Position numbers and translations under genes: made by a program. This document shows positions 1-8,096 of a stretch of 64,000 bases of DNA, one piece after another (position 1 is the stretch's first letter; each line of letters begins with the position of its first letter). The stretch covers positions 3,658,001-3,722,000 of the forward strand of contig NZ_JACHDN010000001.1 in assembly GCF_014201095.1 (NCBI RefSeq), written 5' to 3'. The DNA comes from Cellulomonas hominis. Its GTDB lineage: Bacteria > Actinomycetota > Actinomycetes > Actinomycetales > Cellulomonadaceae. Under the pieces are notes generated by a model, which was given only the letters and a program-made list of their open reading frames with translations, ran no database searches and had not been told where the DNA came from.

Positions 1-8
1 GTGGCCCC

Positions 9-518
9 GTGACCGCCCCGACCGTGGAGCAGATCGAGGAGGCGCTGACGACGCACGCGTTCAAGCCGGACGTGGCGTCGTTCGGCTCTGGGTGCGAGGG
101 CTGCGACTGGCGCGCGCAGACGATCTACGGCCGTGGCGAGCACCGACGCCACCTGGCCGAGCAGGTCGCCGCCCTCGGGGTGCGTGCTGGCGACCCCCGT
201 GACGTCGCGCACATCGAGTGCGATTGCGTCCCGGACATCGGGCCGTCGCACTGCCACCTGTGCAGCGTGCGGGCGGGCCGGGAGATGCCGTGGGCGGAGG
301 CTCACCCCAGCGAGGTTGAGTGGGGAGTGCGATGGCCCTGGGGGCAGGGCCCCGTCGAGAAGTATCACAGCCGCCAGGAGGCCGAACGGGAGATCCGTCG
401 GAACGGCCCCCAGGGCCCGGCTCGGGTGCCCGGCGTGCTGGTGTCGCGGATCGCTCCACGCCCTGTCGCACCTAGCCCGTGGGTCGAGGTCACGGACGAG
501 GGAGGTGAGGGGGCGTGA
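9..518 (+). CDS. Hypothetical Cys-rich protein
   Basis: 169 aa with a GTG start. Bases 1-12 are the last codons and TGA of an upstream gene, and this GTG overlaps that TGA, so it is inside an operon. A CEGCDW motif near residue 29 and later pairs of Cys and His (CDC, HCHLC) suggest zinc binding. The style is that of small accessory proteins of actinobacterial phages and plasmids. No catalytic motif is visible and the function is unknown. Confidence 0.7.
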   Translation: MTAPTVEQIEEALTTHAFKPDVASFGSGCEGCDWRAQTIYGRGEHRRHLAEQVAALGVRAGDPRDVAHIECDCVPDIGPSHCHLCSVRAGREMPWAEAHPSEVEWGVRWPWGQGPVEKYHSRQEAEREIRRNGPQGPARVPGVLVSRIAPRPVAPSPWVEVTDEGGEGA

Positions 519-703
519 GCGCCAGGAAGCCTGTGCGCCTGGACCTGACCGTGCGAGAGGCCGAGGTGGTCCGGGATGCACTCGTCCGGTACGACATCTG
601 GGTAGCCGCCGGGTTCGACGCCACCCGAGCCGACCAGCGGGACAGTGAGCGCGCCCAGCGGGTTCTGTCGCGTCTCGCCGCCGAGGGGGTGCCCGGTGCC
701 TGA
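515..703 (+). CDS. Small hypothetical protein
   Basis: 62 aa, GTG start overlapping the TGA of the preceding gene by 4 nt, so translational coupling is likely. It is charged and mostly helical, with a repeated Arg/Asp/Glu pattern and no Cys. Second gene of a four-gene overlapping operon (9-1378). Function unknown. Confidence 0.65.
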   Translation: MSARKPVRLDLTVREAEVVRDALVRYDIWVAAGFDATRADQRDSERAQRVLSRLAAEGVPGA

Positions 704-992
704 CGCCCAGCCGAAGCCGACCGCCGCGCTCGCCACCGTCCAGGTCCGCGAGATGTTCGCTAGCGAGGCCGAACGATGCGGTTTCGACGGACTAGCCGGG
801 TTCGACCGCTGGCTGGCCGAGCACGACGCGCAGGTCGCGGCGAGAGCGCTGAGAGCGCTGATCGCCGATCGGTCCGACATCGAGACGGCGGTCGCCATGA
901 TCGACGGGCAGGATGCCGTGAGTGTGGTGGACCTGATCGTGGAGACGGTCACCTCCGAGGCCGACCGGATCGCCGCCGGGGAGGAGCCGTGA
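696..992 (+). CDS. Small hypothetical protein
   Basis: 98 aa from the GTG at 696, which overlaps the end of the preceding gene and has a GAGGGGG Shine-Dalgarno just before it. The frame opens further upstream, but the overlap and Shine-Dalgarno favour this start. The C-terminal half is acidic and helical. Third gene of the 9-1378 operon. No recognisable domain. Confidence 0.65.
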   Translation: MPDAQPKPTAALATVQVREMFASEAERCGFDGLAGFDRWLAEHDAQVAARALRALIADRSDIETAVAMIDGQDAVSVVDLIVETVTSEADRIAAGEEP

Positions 993-1378
993 CCGGCCTG
1001 GACCCGCTCGCCGTCCGGCGCCGGCTCGGTCGGGACGACTGGTCCCCGCCGGAGCCGTTCGGGCCGGACGGGTTCCGGTACCGCGCGAAGGACGGGAACG
1101 GGACGGTGATCGTGTCGTGCTCGCCGCTGCCCCTCGAGGCCGGCCCGACCGACCGGGACGACTGGCTGCACGCGTCGATCTCCCGGCGTGACGCGATCCC
1201 GTCGTACGAGGACCTCGTCCTGCTGCACGGCGCAGTGTGGGGTGAGGGCGGGCACGCCGTGCAGGTCTTCGTCCCGACGGCGGAGCACCTGAACATCCAC
1301 CCGCGGACCCTGCACCTGTGGGGTCGCGCGGACGGGCAGCGGCTACTGCCGAACTTCGGAGTCCTAGGGAGCATCTGA
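989..1378 (+). CDS. DUF7694-like hypothetical protein
   Basis: 129 aa, GTG start in a 4-nt overlap with the gene before. The second half carries the pattern WLHASISR...P..EDL...K/H..., then VFVPTAEHLNIHP and LHLWGR, as I recall from the DUF7694 family of phage and plasmid proteins. That family has no established biochemical role. Last gene of this operon; the next gene is convergent. Confidence 0.6.
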   Translation: MTGLDPLAVRRRLGRDDWSPPEPFGPDGFRYRAKDGNGTVIVSCSPLPLEAGPTDRDDWLHASISRRDAIPSYEDLVLLHGAVWGEGGHAVQVFVPTAEHLNIHPRTLHLWGRADGQRLLPNFGVLGSI

Positions 1379-1482
1379 TGGCGCGCACGATCCGGAAGCG
1401 CCAGGTGTCAGCCGAACGTCACGACTCCGATGACGGTGGCTGCTGACGCGCGGGCCCCACCCCAGCGCGCGCCCAACTCCGG

Positions 1483-2979
1483 TCACCACAGCGCGACCAC
1501 ATGCCGGTCCGGCTCTGCGGGGTCCACCACCGGCGCCGGCGCACGAGGCACACGGACCGCCGGTGGCTGCGCCCATCTCACCGTCGAACGGACCGCTGGC
1601 TGCCCGAACCCCAGCGCCCCGACCTGCGGGCGCGGGGCAGCTGCACGACCTGGACGCGACAGCGGCGGGCACGGGAGCTCATCCCACCCAACCGGTCCGG
1701 TCAGCGCCTCCCACACCCGCGGCGCCCGCCCGGTCCGAAGCCAGTGCGGTGTGCCGAGCAGCAACGAGGCGTTGTCGATCACCGCGGTCAGGGCGGCAGG
1801 GTTCGTCGCCGCCAGTGGCCGGTCGATCACGTCGAGCATCGACGCCCGCTGCCAGCGATCGGCCGCCGGGCCGGTCGGCCGGTCGACCTCGAGCCGGGTG
1901 AACTCCGCCGTCGCGTAGCCCGGTGCCGGGAACCACTGCGACCACGACACGACGCCGATCCGTTCGGCGACGCGGTCGGACCCCACCCCGGGGAACTCCC
2001 GAACGACCTGCCCGACCGCCTTGTGCACCTGCGCGCGCAGCGACAGGCCGGACCCGAACCGGTGCGAACCGTCATGCGGAGCGGCCTCCACGAACACGAC
2101 CGTCAGGCCGGACGTCGCAAGGGGGCGCTCCGCCAGCAGCCGCGCCCACCGGCGCACCTTCTCCTCGAAGTCGCGGCCGACCGACGCCGTCAGCTCGACC
2201 GCGATCCGCAGGCCGTCGGCCCGAACGATCGTCAGGTCCGAGCCGCGGTCCTCGGTCACGCTCGGCAGCCCGAGGCCGGCCCCGGCGAGCAGGTCGACCG
2301 TCGACAGCTTCTCGCCGAGAACCGTGCCCACCTCGCAGAACTGCGCCACCCGCAACCCCAGCTCGACCGACAGCAGGTTGTGCCGGTCGTACTGTCGGCG
2401 GAAGTCCCACGGCAGTCCGCCGGTGATCGCAACCCGCTGCTCGTACGACAGCAACGGCGCCACCTCCTTCGCGAACGCGTCCGTGCGCGACGGGCGGTAC
2501 AGCGGCGCGCGGCGAGCCGCCGCCCCCGGAAGCAGCTCGGAGGTGAAGGCGCCCAGGTCCAACACCCCCAGCGCGAACAGCGCCGTCATCGTCCGGGTGT
2601 CGCGGACGGCCAGCCTGCCGAAGCCCGTGATCGCGGCCAGCTGCTCAGCCGAGCAGGTCCGCCACTGGTCCACCGCGCCCAGAGCCGCCATCCGCGGGCC
2701 GAGCGAACGTGTCGAAGCGAGCGCGTCGCGCGCCTCGGCCTCGGACATGTCCAGCGCCCGCGGCATCCGGGCCAACCCCGAAGCCACCTGCATGCGTGCG
2801 AGGTTGCGCGACATCCACACCGCCGTCGAGCCCTGCGTCCACATGCCGCCGTAGTACGGGTCCGTCCGGTCGCCGGCACCGAACCCCGGCGTGCACCCGC
2901 GGTCCTCCAGCTCGAAGAACGGCACCGGCGTGCCTTCCCACCTGGCAGGCGAGGCGCCGCCGCCGGTCGCGCCCTTCAC
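1483..2979 (-). CDS. Replication-relaxation-like protein (wHTH plus nuclease-like fold)
   Basis: 498 aa. The GTG start overlaps the TGA of the TraG-like gene by 4 nt, so the two are co-translated. Residues about 95-150 read as a winged helix (CSAEQLAAITGFG followed by a helical repeat). Further on, DLTIVRADGLRIAVELTAS has the acidic spacing of a restriction-endonuclease-like core. Actinobacterial transfer regions often carry a replication-relaxation family protein directly after the TraG ATPase, and that context is the main support. The C-terminal 60 residues are Pro/Ala rich and probably disordered. The role is inferred. Confidence 0.5.
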   Translation of the reverse strand: MKGATGGGASPARWEGTPVPFFELEDRGCTPGFGAGDRTDPYYGGMWTQGSTAVWMSRNLARMQVASGLARMPRALDMSEAEARDALASTRSLGPRMAALGAVDQWRTCSAEQLAAITGFGRLAVRDTRTMTALFALGVLDLGAFTSELLPGAAARRAPLYRPSRTDAFAKEVAPLLSYEQRVAITGGLPWDFRRQYDRHNLLSVELGLRVAQFCEVGTVLGEKLSTVDLLAGAGLGLPSVTEDRGSDLTIVRADGLRIAVELTASVGRDFEEKVRRWARLLAERPLATSGLTVVFVEAAPHDGSHRFGSGLSLRAQVHKAVGQVVREFPGVGSDRVAERIGVVSWSQWFPAPGYATAEFTRLEVDRPTGPAADRWQRASMLDVIDRPLAATNPAALTAVIDNASLLLGTPHWLRTGRAPRVWEALTGPVGWDELPCPPLSRPGRAAAPRPQVGALGFGQPAVRSTVRWAQPPAVRVPRAPAPVVDPAEPDRHVVALW

Positions 2980-5402
2980 CACGCGCTGACCGCCGGCGCC
3001 GAGGCCCCGCCGTAGCCCTGCGACGCGGCGAACCCGGCACGGTCCGCCTCGAAGTTCGCCACCGTGACCGTGCATGCCGGTACGCGCGCCTGGTGCACGT
3101 CCGTGCGAAGCACCGCCGAGAACACGGGGAGTCCGACGATGTCGGCCCCGGACCAGGTCGACCCGTCCGACGCCGCATCCCTCGCGGCGTCCTCCGCGAT
3201 GAAGCCGTCCTGGCGGAAGGTGAACATCGTGGCGAAGGTGGTGACCGCGGCGCGGACCTCCGGGTGCAGCTGGTCCATGTACTGGGTGGCGAACGCCGAC
3301 CGGGCGCCGTAGGAGCGGCCCTGGTTGCGCAGCCAGACGATGACCTCCGGGGAGGTCCCCGCCAGCAGCGACAGCTCGTCGGCGAAGATCGAGGTGTACC
3401 GGCCCTGCTCCTGCCACCCCGTGCACAGCCGCAGGACCGCGTGACGCAGCGCGTACGTCAGCATCCCGGACACCTGGGCGGACGCGGTGTCCTCCACGAT
3501 GACGCCCGAGCGGGAGACGCCGGTGTTGATGACCACGACCTGGTGGCCGGTCAGGATCTCGTCCCAGGTGCGCTTGGGGCGCGCCGGCGTCCAGAACTGC
3601 TCGCTCATCCGCAGCTGGTAGAACTTGTTCTCGCTCGAGCCGACGACGCTGCGCCGCTGTGCCGGGGTCGGACCGGAGAACAGGCCCGCGAGCTGGTCGC
3701 GCGCGGCCGACAGGTCACGGTCCGGTGCACCGGCCGACTCCAGTCGCGTCGCCTCCTCGTTGATGACACCCCAGATCGCCTCGGCCACCTTGTCACCCTG
3801 ACCGCCGACGAGCAGGTGCGCGTAGTAGAACGGGGAGCCGCCGGGCCGCACACCCGCCCTGGTAGCCAGCTCGTCGGTCATCACCATGGCGCCGGAGAAC
3901 ACCCGGACCATCGCGGGGAACGCCTGGTTGCCGACGGCATCGTCACCGAACACGTACCGCATCGCGTTCGCCGCGAACGCGGCCCGGTCCTCCAAGGTGC
4001 CGGGCACCGCGAAGATGTCGATGCCCGGGGTCTGCGGGTCCGCCACGTCGACCAGGAGCGGGGCATGCCCCAGCGCGGCTCCCCACTTCTCGTACGCGAC
4101 CGCGCCCTCGCCCTTGGACTCGAACGCGATCAGGCCGTGCCGCGCGCCGGGGAACCCGGGCATCGCGCACGGCCGCACCCGCTCCAGCAGCGACCACGCG
4201 AACAGCGAACGGATCAACTGCGACTTGCCCGACCCGGCCCGTCCGGTCGCGACGACCCCGTAGTGCAGGTCGTCAGCCGACAGGTGCACCGGGTTGCCGT
4301 CGGCGCCGGTGCCGATCAGCGGGCCGATGCGGCGGGTGAGCGCCGGGGGAGTCGCGCGGGTCGCGGTGCGTGCGGACCCGGAGATCGCGCCGGCGTGAGG
4401 TGCGACCAGACCGGCAACCACCTGCGGCCCGACCTTGAACACCGACCGGTCCAGGGGGTACCCGGCAGCAACGTGCCGGGAGTTGCCGTCGTCGTCCCGC
4501 CGGTCGGCCGCCTTGCGCCACAGCAGGGGAGAGCTCGCAGGCCCGGGCAGCGCACCCGCACGAGCCGCGGCGTGCACCCGGCGAGCGCGGGTGGGCAGCA
4601 CGTCGGCCGCGATCAGCGCCCCCACCCCGGCGAGCACCGAACCGAGCAGCCCGCCAACGGCCGGCCACCCGAGCCCCGTCACGTCAGCCACCTGCGCGAG
4701 CGGCAACCCGAAGGAGACCCCCGCGCCAGCTGCGAGCCCGCCGCCGGTCCACCCCAGCGCACCGCGGGCGGTGTGCTCGACCTGGGCGCGGGTGTCCTGG
4801 TCGAACCCCGGCATCGTCGAGCGAACCTGCCGCGCGAGCTGCGCGGCCTCCCGCTGGGAGCCGGCCCCGACCCGGATGGTGACCATGACCGCGTCGGACG
4901 CCATCGAGTGGTGCGTCGGGTTCTTCGCTCCCATGCGGTCCTCGAGCCACCCCCGATGCCGCCTCGTCTCTCGCTTGCTCGGCGCGCGCAGCGTGACCGC
5001 GACCCACTGGCCCGGGTCCATCGAACGGGCCAGCGTGCGAGCGGCCTCCGTCAGGTCGACCCCGTTCAGGGTGTCCCGGCCGGTCGCCGACCCGCGCGCC
5101 ACCCGCAGCGTCGCGATCGCACGAGCAACGCCCAAGTCCGGAGGGGACTGCATGAGCTGGGCGTTCGCAGCCACCGCGGCCGCCAAGTGCTCGGCGGCCG
5201 TCTGCACCGCCGGGGTCGCCGCCCCGGCGAACTGGACGTACGAGGCCACCTCCTGCTCGTCGCGGACGACGAGCAACCGGGCGCCACCCAGACCACCGGA
5301 CGCCGACGCGAACGCCGACGCCCGGGACGTGAACGTCGTGGGGTTCGCCTCGATCCCGCCTGCAGGGGTGAGCCGGAACGTGGACGTCGCCTGCTGCTTC
5401 AT
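2976..5402 (-). CDS. TraG/VirD4-type conjugative ATPase
   Basis: 808 aa. An N-terminal region is followed by hydrophobic segments (about residues 225-270, including LGWPAVGGLLGSVLAGVG), then a RecA-like ATPase. Walker A is GRAGSGKS near residue 387 and Walker B is SIFADEL near residue 670, followed by WLRNQGRSYG and FATQYMDQL, typical of type IV secretion coupling proteins. It should be a membrane-anchored hexamer that feeds DNA into the conjugation channel. It starts directly after the long non-coding region 5403-6749, and the replication-relaxation-like gene overlaps its 3' end. Confidence 0.85.
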   Translation of the reverse strand: MKQQATSTFRLTPAGGIEANPTTFTSRASAFASASGGLGGARLLVVRDEQEVASYVQFAGAATPAVQTAAEHLAAAVAANAQLMQSPPDLGVARAIATLRVARGSATGRDTLNGVDLTEAARTLARSMDPGQWVAVTLRAPSKRETRRHRGWLEDRMGAKNPTHHSMASDAVMVTIRVGAGSQREAAQLARQVRSTMPGFDQDTRAQVEHTARGALGWTGGGLAAGAGVSFGLPLAQVADVTGLGWPAVGGLLGSVLAGVGALIAADVLPTRARRVHAAARAGALPGPASSPLLWRKAADRRDDDGNSRHVAAGYPLDRSVFKVGPQVVAGLVAPHAGAISGSARTATRATPPALTRRIGPLIGTGADGNPVHLSADDLHYGVVATGRAGSGKSQLIRSLFAWSLLERVRPCAMPGFPGARHGLIAFESKGEGAVAYEKWGAALGHAPLLVDVADPQTPGIDIFAVPGTLEDRAAFAANAMRYVFGDDAVGNQAFPAMVRVFSGAMVMTDELATRAGVRPGGSPFYYAHLLVGGQGDKVAEAIWGVINEEATRLESAGAPDRDLSAARDQLAGLFSGPTPAQRRSVVGSSENKFYQLRMSEQFWTPARPKRTWDEILTGHQVVVINTGVSRSGVIVEDTASAQVSGMLTYALRHAVLRLCTGWQEQGRYTSIFADELSLLAGTSPEVIVWLRNQGRSYGARSAFATQYMDQLHPEVRAAVTTFATMFTFRQDGFIAEDAARDAASDGSTWSGADIVGLPVFSAVLRTDVHQARVPACTVTVANFEADRAGFAASQGYGGASAPAVSAW

Positions 5403-6026
5403 GCTCCCTCAACATGCGCCGAAACGCTGCGGACCCATGCCCAGGCCTGCCACCGGAACAGCCCGACCAAAGTCCGGCCACCCCAGGTCAAGAACGAGCA
5501 AATCCCCCAAGGGGACCGCGCCCCGCCCGCCCGCAGCGCTCCCCTCGTTCCTCGGGTCGCCCCTGGCCGGGCGTCGGTCCGTGTTCGCTTCGCTGTGGTC
5601 CTCGTCCGTGGGATGGGTCGCGCCTTGGGGGCGCTCTCCACCCGGTCAGGGTGCGCCGCCCGCGGGGCGTCGCCGCTTCGCGTCCGCCACGGCTGCGCCG
5701 TGTCGTCGCTGCGCGTGTGGTGGCCGGGTTGGGTGGTCGGGGTCGCAGTTGGGGGCGGCTGCGCCGGCCGGGACGGGTTCGCTGCGCTCACCGTCGCCGG
5801 CGGCTGGCTGCCCCCGTCTGCTCATGTGGGTGGTGCTCGCCGTCCGGTCCGTCCGCTGCGCGGCCGGCCCTGACGTCTCGGCCCCGTCGCTGCGCGCCGG
5901 CCCTGCGGTACTGGTGGCTGGCGGTGAGCGGCGCGGACGCCGTCCCGGTTGACCGTGACGGGAACCTGCCCGGTCCCGCGCCGGTGACCCCGCCCGGGTG
6001 TGGTCCTGTGCTGCTGCGCCCGGTAG

Positions 6027-6034
6027 ATGTGCGG
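6027..6034 (-). promoter_or_regulatory. CACAT box, orphan
   Basis: CCGCACATCTACC reads on the minus strand with no start codon at 9 nt and no clear gene until 5402. It may drive an untranslated RNA or give the TraG gene a leader of about 620 nt. Confidence 0.5.
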
Positions 6035-6036
6035 GG

Positions 6037-6079
6037 CACCGTGACGCCTGACCGGCCAGGTCACCGTGGCGTCACCGTG
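6037..6079. repeat. Nested inverted repeat
   Basis: CACCGTGACGCC (6037-6048) is perfectly inverted at 6068-6079 with a 19-nt spacer. The spacer holds a smaller TGACC/GGTCA pair. It lies next to the orphan CACAT box and at the point where the GCGCAGCG octamers change orientation. Confidence 0.75.
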
Positions 6080-6749
6080 ACGGGTTCGCGCGGGCGGGCA
6101 CCGGAACCGCGCAGCGGCACCCGTCACCCGCGGAACCCACCGCCCGTGTCACCGGTCCGCGCCGAGACGACCACCGGCACGCACCGAGTCGTGCACGCGC
6201 GAGCGCAGCGAGCTGCGTCGCACACGGAGGTGACCACACCTGACGAACCCGGCCACCCACGAACACCGGCCCGCCGCCCGACACACCGACAGCACCCCCG
6301 GCCGCGGAGCCGGGCACAGCGCAGCGGCGACCCGGCAGCCGGCCACGCGAAGCGGGCCCTGCGCGAGCGCAGCGAGACGCACACGCCCCGGCGCCGCCGC
6401 CGTCCCGCACCCGCACAGGACCGGTCACCCTCCGGCGGCCACCGTGGTCCGCGTCGCGGCATCCGGCCCGCCCCAGGTGGCACCCACCGGCAAGGCCGCG
6501 TCGTGCCCCGCGGGCGCGCCGCGACCCGACCCGCCGCCGTCCCGGCGCCGGTCCGGTCCCGGCGCGCCCGCGGGCGCGCACGACACCGCCCAGCACCGTC
6601 ACGGCAACCGGCTCGCCAACCGTCACGCACACGCGCAGCCGCGCAGCGGCGAGCAGCGCAGGCCGCAGGCCGAGCAGCGACCGACCCGACCGAGCGCAGC
6701 GAGGGAGGGGAGGGAGCTCATGGGGCGGCGGCGGGGCCCCGGGTCGCGG

Positions 6750-6971
6750 CTATCGCCGCTGGCGGCTCGCCTCCGGCTCGCTGGGCTGGCTCTGCCGGCT
6801 TGCCGATGTTCGGCGTCGGGCGAGGTGGCGGAGAACGGCGCTGGCGGTGGTGATGATCGCGCGGGCGGCCAGCGCGGCTTCGCTCTGCGTGAGTGGGTGG
6901 CCGTGGCGGGCGGCGAGGCTGGCGAAGAGCAGAGCAAGGAGGTCGGCGATGAGAGCCCGTGTGGTGTTCAT
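6750..6971 (-). CDS. Small helical hypothetical protein
   Basis: 73 aa from ATG 6971. Residues 1-50 form alternating hydrophobic helices (ALIADLLALLFASLA) and the tail is basic. The upstream sequence shows no good Shine-Dalgarno. It is the only frame between 5.4 and 7.0 kb with protein-like composition. Function unknown. Confidence 0.45.
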   Translation of the reverse strand: MNTTRALIADLLALLFASLAARHGHPLTQSEAALAARAIITTASAVLRHLARRRTSASRQSQPSEPEASRQRR

Positions 6972-7035
6972 GGGCCGGAACCTGCACGGCCTCGGTGGCT
7001 AGTGTCGCGCCCTCAGTCGGCGCTCGAGCTCCTGG

Positions 7036-8055
7036 TCACCAGCGGAGAGGGACCTTGGATTTGCGGATGTCGGTCACCTTGAGGTCGGCGGTATCGAGCA
7101 GCATCCGCACCGTGTGGTTGATGTCGCCGAACTGGCTGGTTGGTCCGATGGTCACCCCGACGATCGGCAACGTGCGGTCGGGTCGACCGTTCTTCTTGTC
7201 GCGGACATCGTTCATCGCCGAGTCAGAGGTAGCCGTGCTCTGGCTCTGGGCCACGCGGAGATAGGGGACGGGCAGCTCGTCGTTGGCTCGGTAGGAGACG
7301 AGGTTCTCCGGCATCGCTGCGTACGCGACGGCGCGCACTTCGCGTTCTGCGCGGAAGCCCTTCGGCTTCATCAGCGCACTCGCGAGGTCTACCGCGCTGG
7401 CAAGTGCGAGCCCGTGCTCATCCACGATGTCTGCCCAGTGGATCTCGCGGTCGGGGTGGTTCGCCGTCGCGTCGATGTCGTCCCGGGCGATCTCGTCGCG
7501 GCGGCGAACCCAGGCGACCAGATCGTCGAGAAGGAGGCGCTTCTGCTGGGCGGTGTACGCAACGGGGTACCAGCGGCTGACCACGGAGCTGAATCCCAGC
7601 TTCGTCCACATCGGGTCCTGCGCGGCGTGGTGCCTGCCGGGCGGGGCGATGACTTGCAGCGGGTGGCTCGTGTCGAGGTGGACGGCGAAGCCGCCGCGGC
7701 CGCCGCAGTAGAGGCGCCACTGTGCCGCGTCGTCGCGTTCTTGCGACGCGCAGAGCACGAAGGTGGACGGACGCCGTCCCGGCCGCAGCCGGTACCGGTC
7801 GGAGAGGGCGTCGCTGAGCGACTGGATGGCCCCGTCGTCGTCGTGTGACGCCTTGAGCTGGGCGTCGACGTACGCGCGAACCCGCTTGCGTCCGCCCTTG
7901 ACCTCGGACAGGTCGTTCAGTGTCGACGCCTCGCTCGCCCAGAGTTCGCGGTTGGTGAGGATGCCGACGAGTCCGGTGGGCGAGGTGTAGTGGTAGACGA
8001 TGGTGCCGGCCGGAACGGCGGGCGGCTCCCACGTCCGGTCATCGGCGGTCCCCAT
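7036..8055 (-). CDS. DUF2971 domain protein (possible defence)
   Basis: 339 aa. The N-terminus reads YHYTSPTGLVGILTNRELW, then STLNDLSE, the signature of DUF2971 proteins; FVLCASQERDDAAQW and GFAVHLD follow. Some DUF2971 proteins are found in phage-defence neighbourhoods. The ATG at 8055 has a TAGCCT hexamer exactly 6 nt upstream, giving a canonical leaderless promoter. Its neighbour is an Mrr-like nuclease on the same strand 41 bp upstream. The defence role is inferred from context. Confidence 0.75.
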   Translation of the reverse strand: MGTADDRTWEPPAVPAGTIVYHYTSPTGLVGILTNRELWASEASTLNDLSEVKGGRKRVRAYVDAQLKASHDDDGAIQSLSDALSDRYRLRPGRRPSTFVLCASQERDDAAQWRLYCGGRGGFAVHLDTSHPLQVIAPPGRHHAAQDPMWTKLGFSSVVSRWYPVAYTAQQKRLLLDDLVAWVRRRDEIARDDIDATANHPDREIHWADIVDEHGLALASAVDLASALMKPKGFRAEREVRAVAYAAMPENLVSYRANDELPVPYLRVAQSQSTATSDSAMNDVRDKKNGRPDRTLPIVGVTIGPTSQFGDINHTVRMLLDTADLKVTDIRKSKVPLRW

Positions 8056-8061
8056 GGACGG

Positions 8062-8067
8062 AGGCTA
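8062..8067 (-). promoter_or_regulatory. Canonical -10 box, leaderless start
   Basis: TAGCCT on the minus strand ends 6 nt before ATG 8055, so transcription would begin at the start codon. Useful contrast with the CACAT boxes. Confidence 0.55.
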
Positions 8068-8083
8068 GCGCCCCGCGGGGCGC
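8068..8083. repeat. 16-bp perfect palindrome
   Basis: GCGCCCCGCGGGGCGC abuts the -10 box of the DUF2971 gene, between it and the upstream nuclease gene. It could be an operator or a terminator for the nuclease gene. Confidence 0.6.
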
Positions 8084-8096
8084 GCGTCGGGGCGGT

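Larger units (their letters stand above)
5403..6749. other. Non-coding palindrome-rich region, candidate origin (oriV or oriT)
   Basis: 1.35 kb with no convincing gene on either strand; all long frames have arginine/proline-rich shadow composition. It holds four CGCTGCGC octamers (5707, 5780, 5854, 5888) and then six copies of the reverse complement GCGCAGCG (6109, 6203, 6319, 6367, 6641, 6694). The orientation switches once, around a nested inverted repeat centred near 6058. One orphan CACAT box (6027) lies beside that repeat. This polarity suggests an origin of replication or transfer. It lies immediately upstream of the TraG-like gene. Confidence 0.45.

Noticed and set aside
1483..5402. 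A relaxase gene in the transfer region
   Set aside because: No His-triad or Tyr relaxase motif is visible in either product; only the ATPase and the replication-relaxation-like protein.
2709..5873. Plus-strand open frame of 1054 codons opposite the TraG-like gene
   Set aside because: Shadow of the TraG-like ATPase, which has clear Walker motifs on the minus strand.
5414..6853. Plus-strand open frame of 479 codons in the non-coding region
   Set aside because: Arg/Pro-rich, no domain, no Shine-Dalgarno; better explained by lack of stops in GC-rich repeats.
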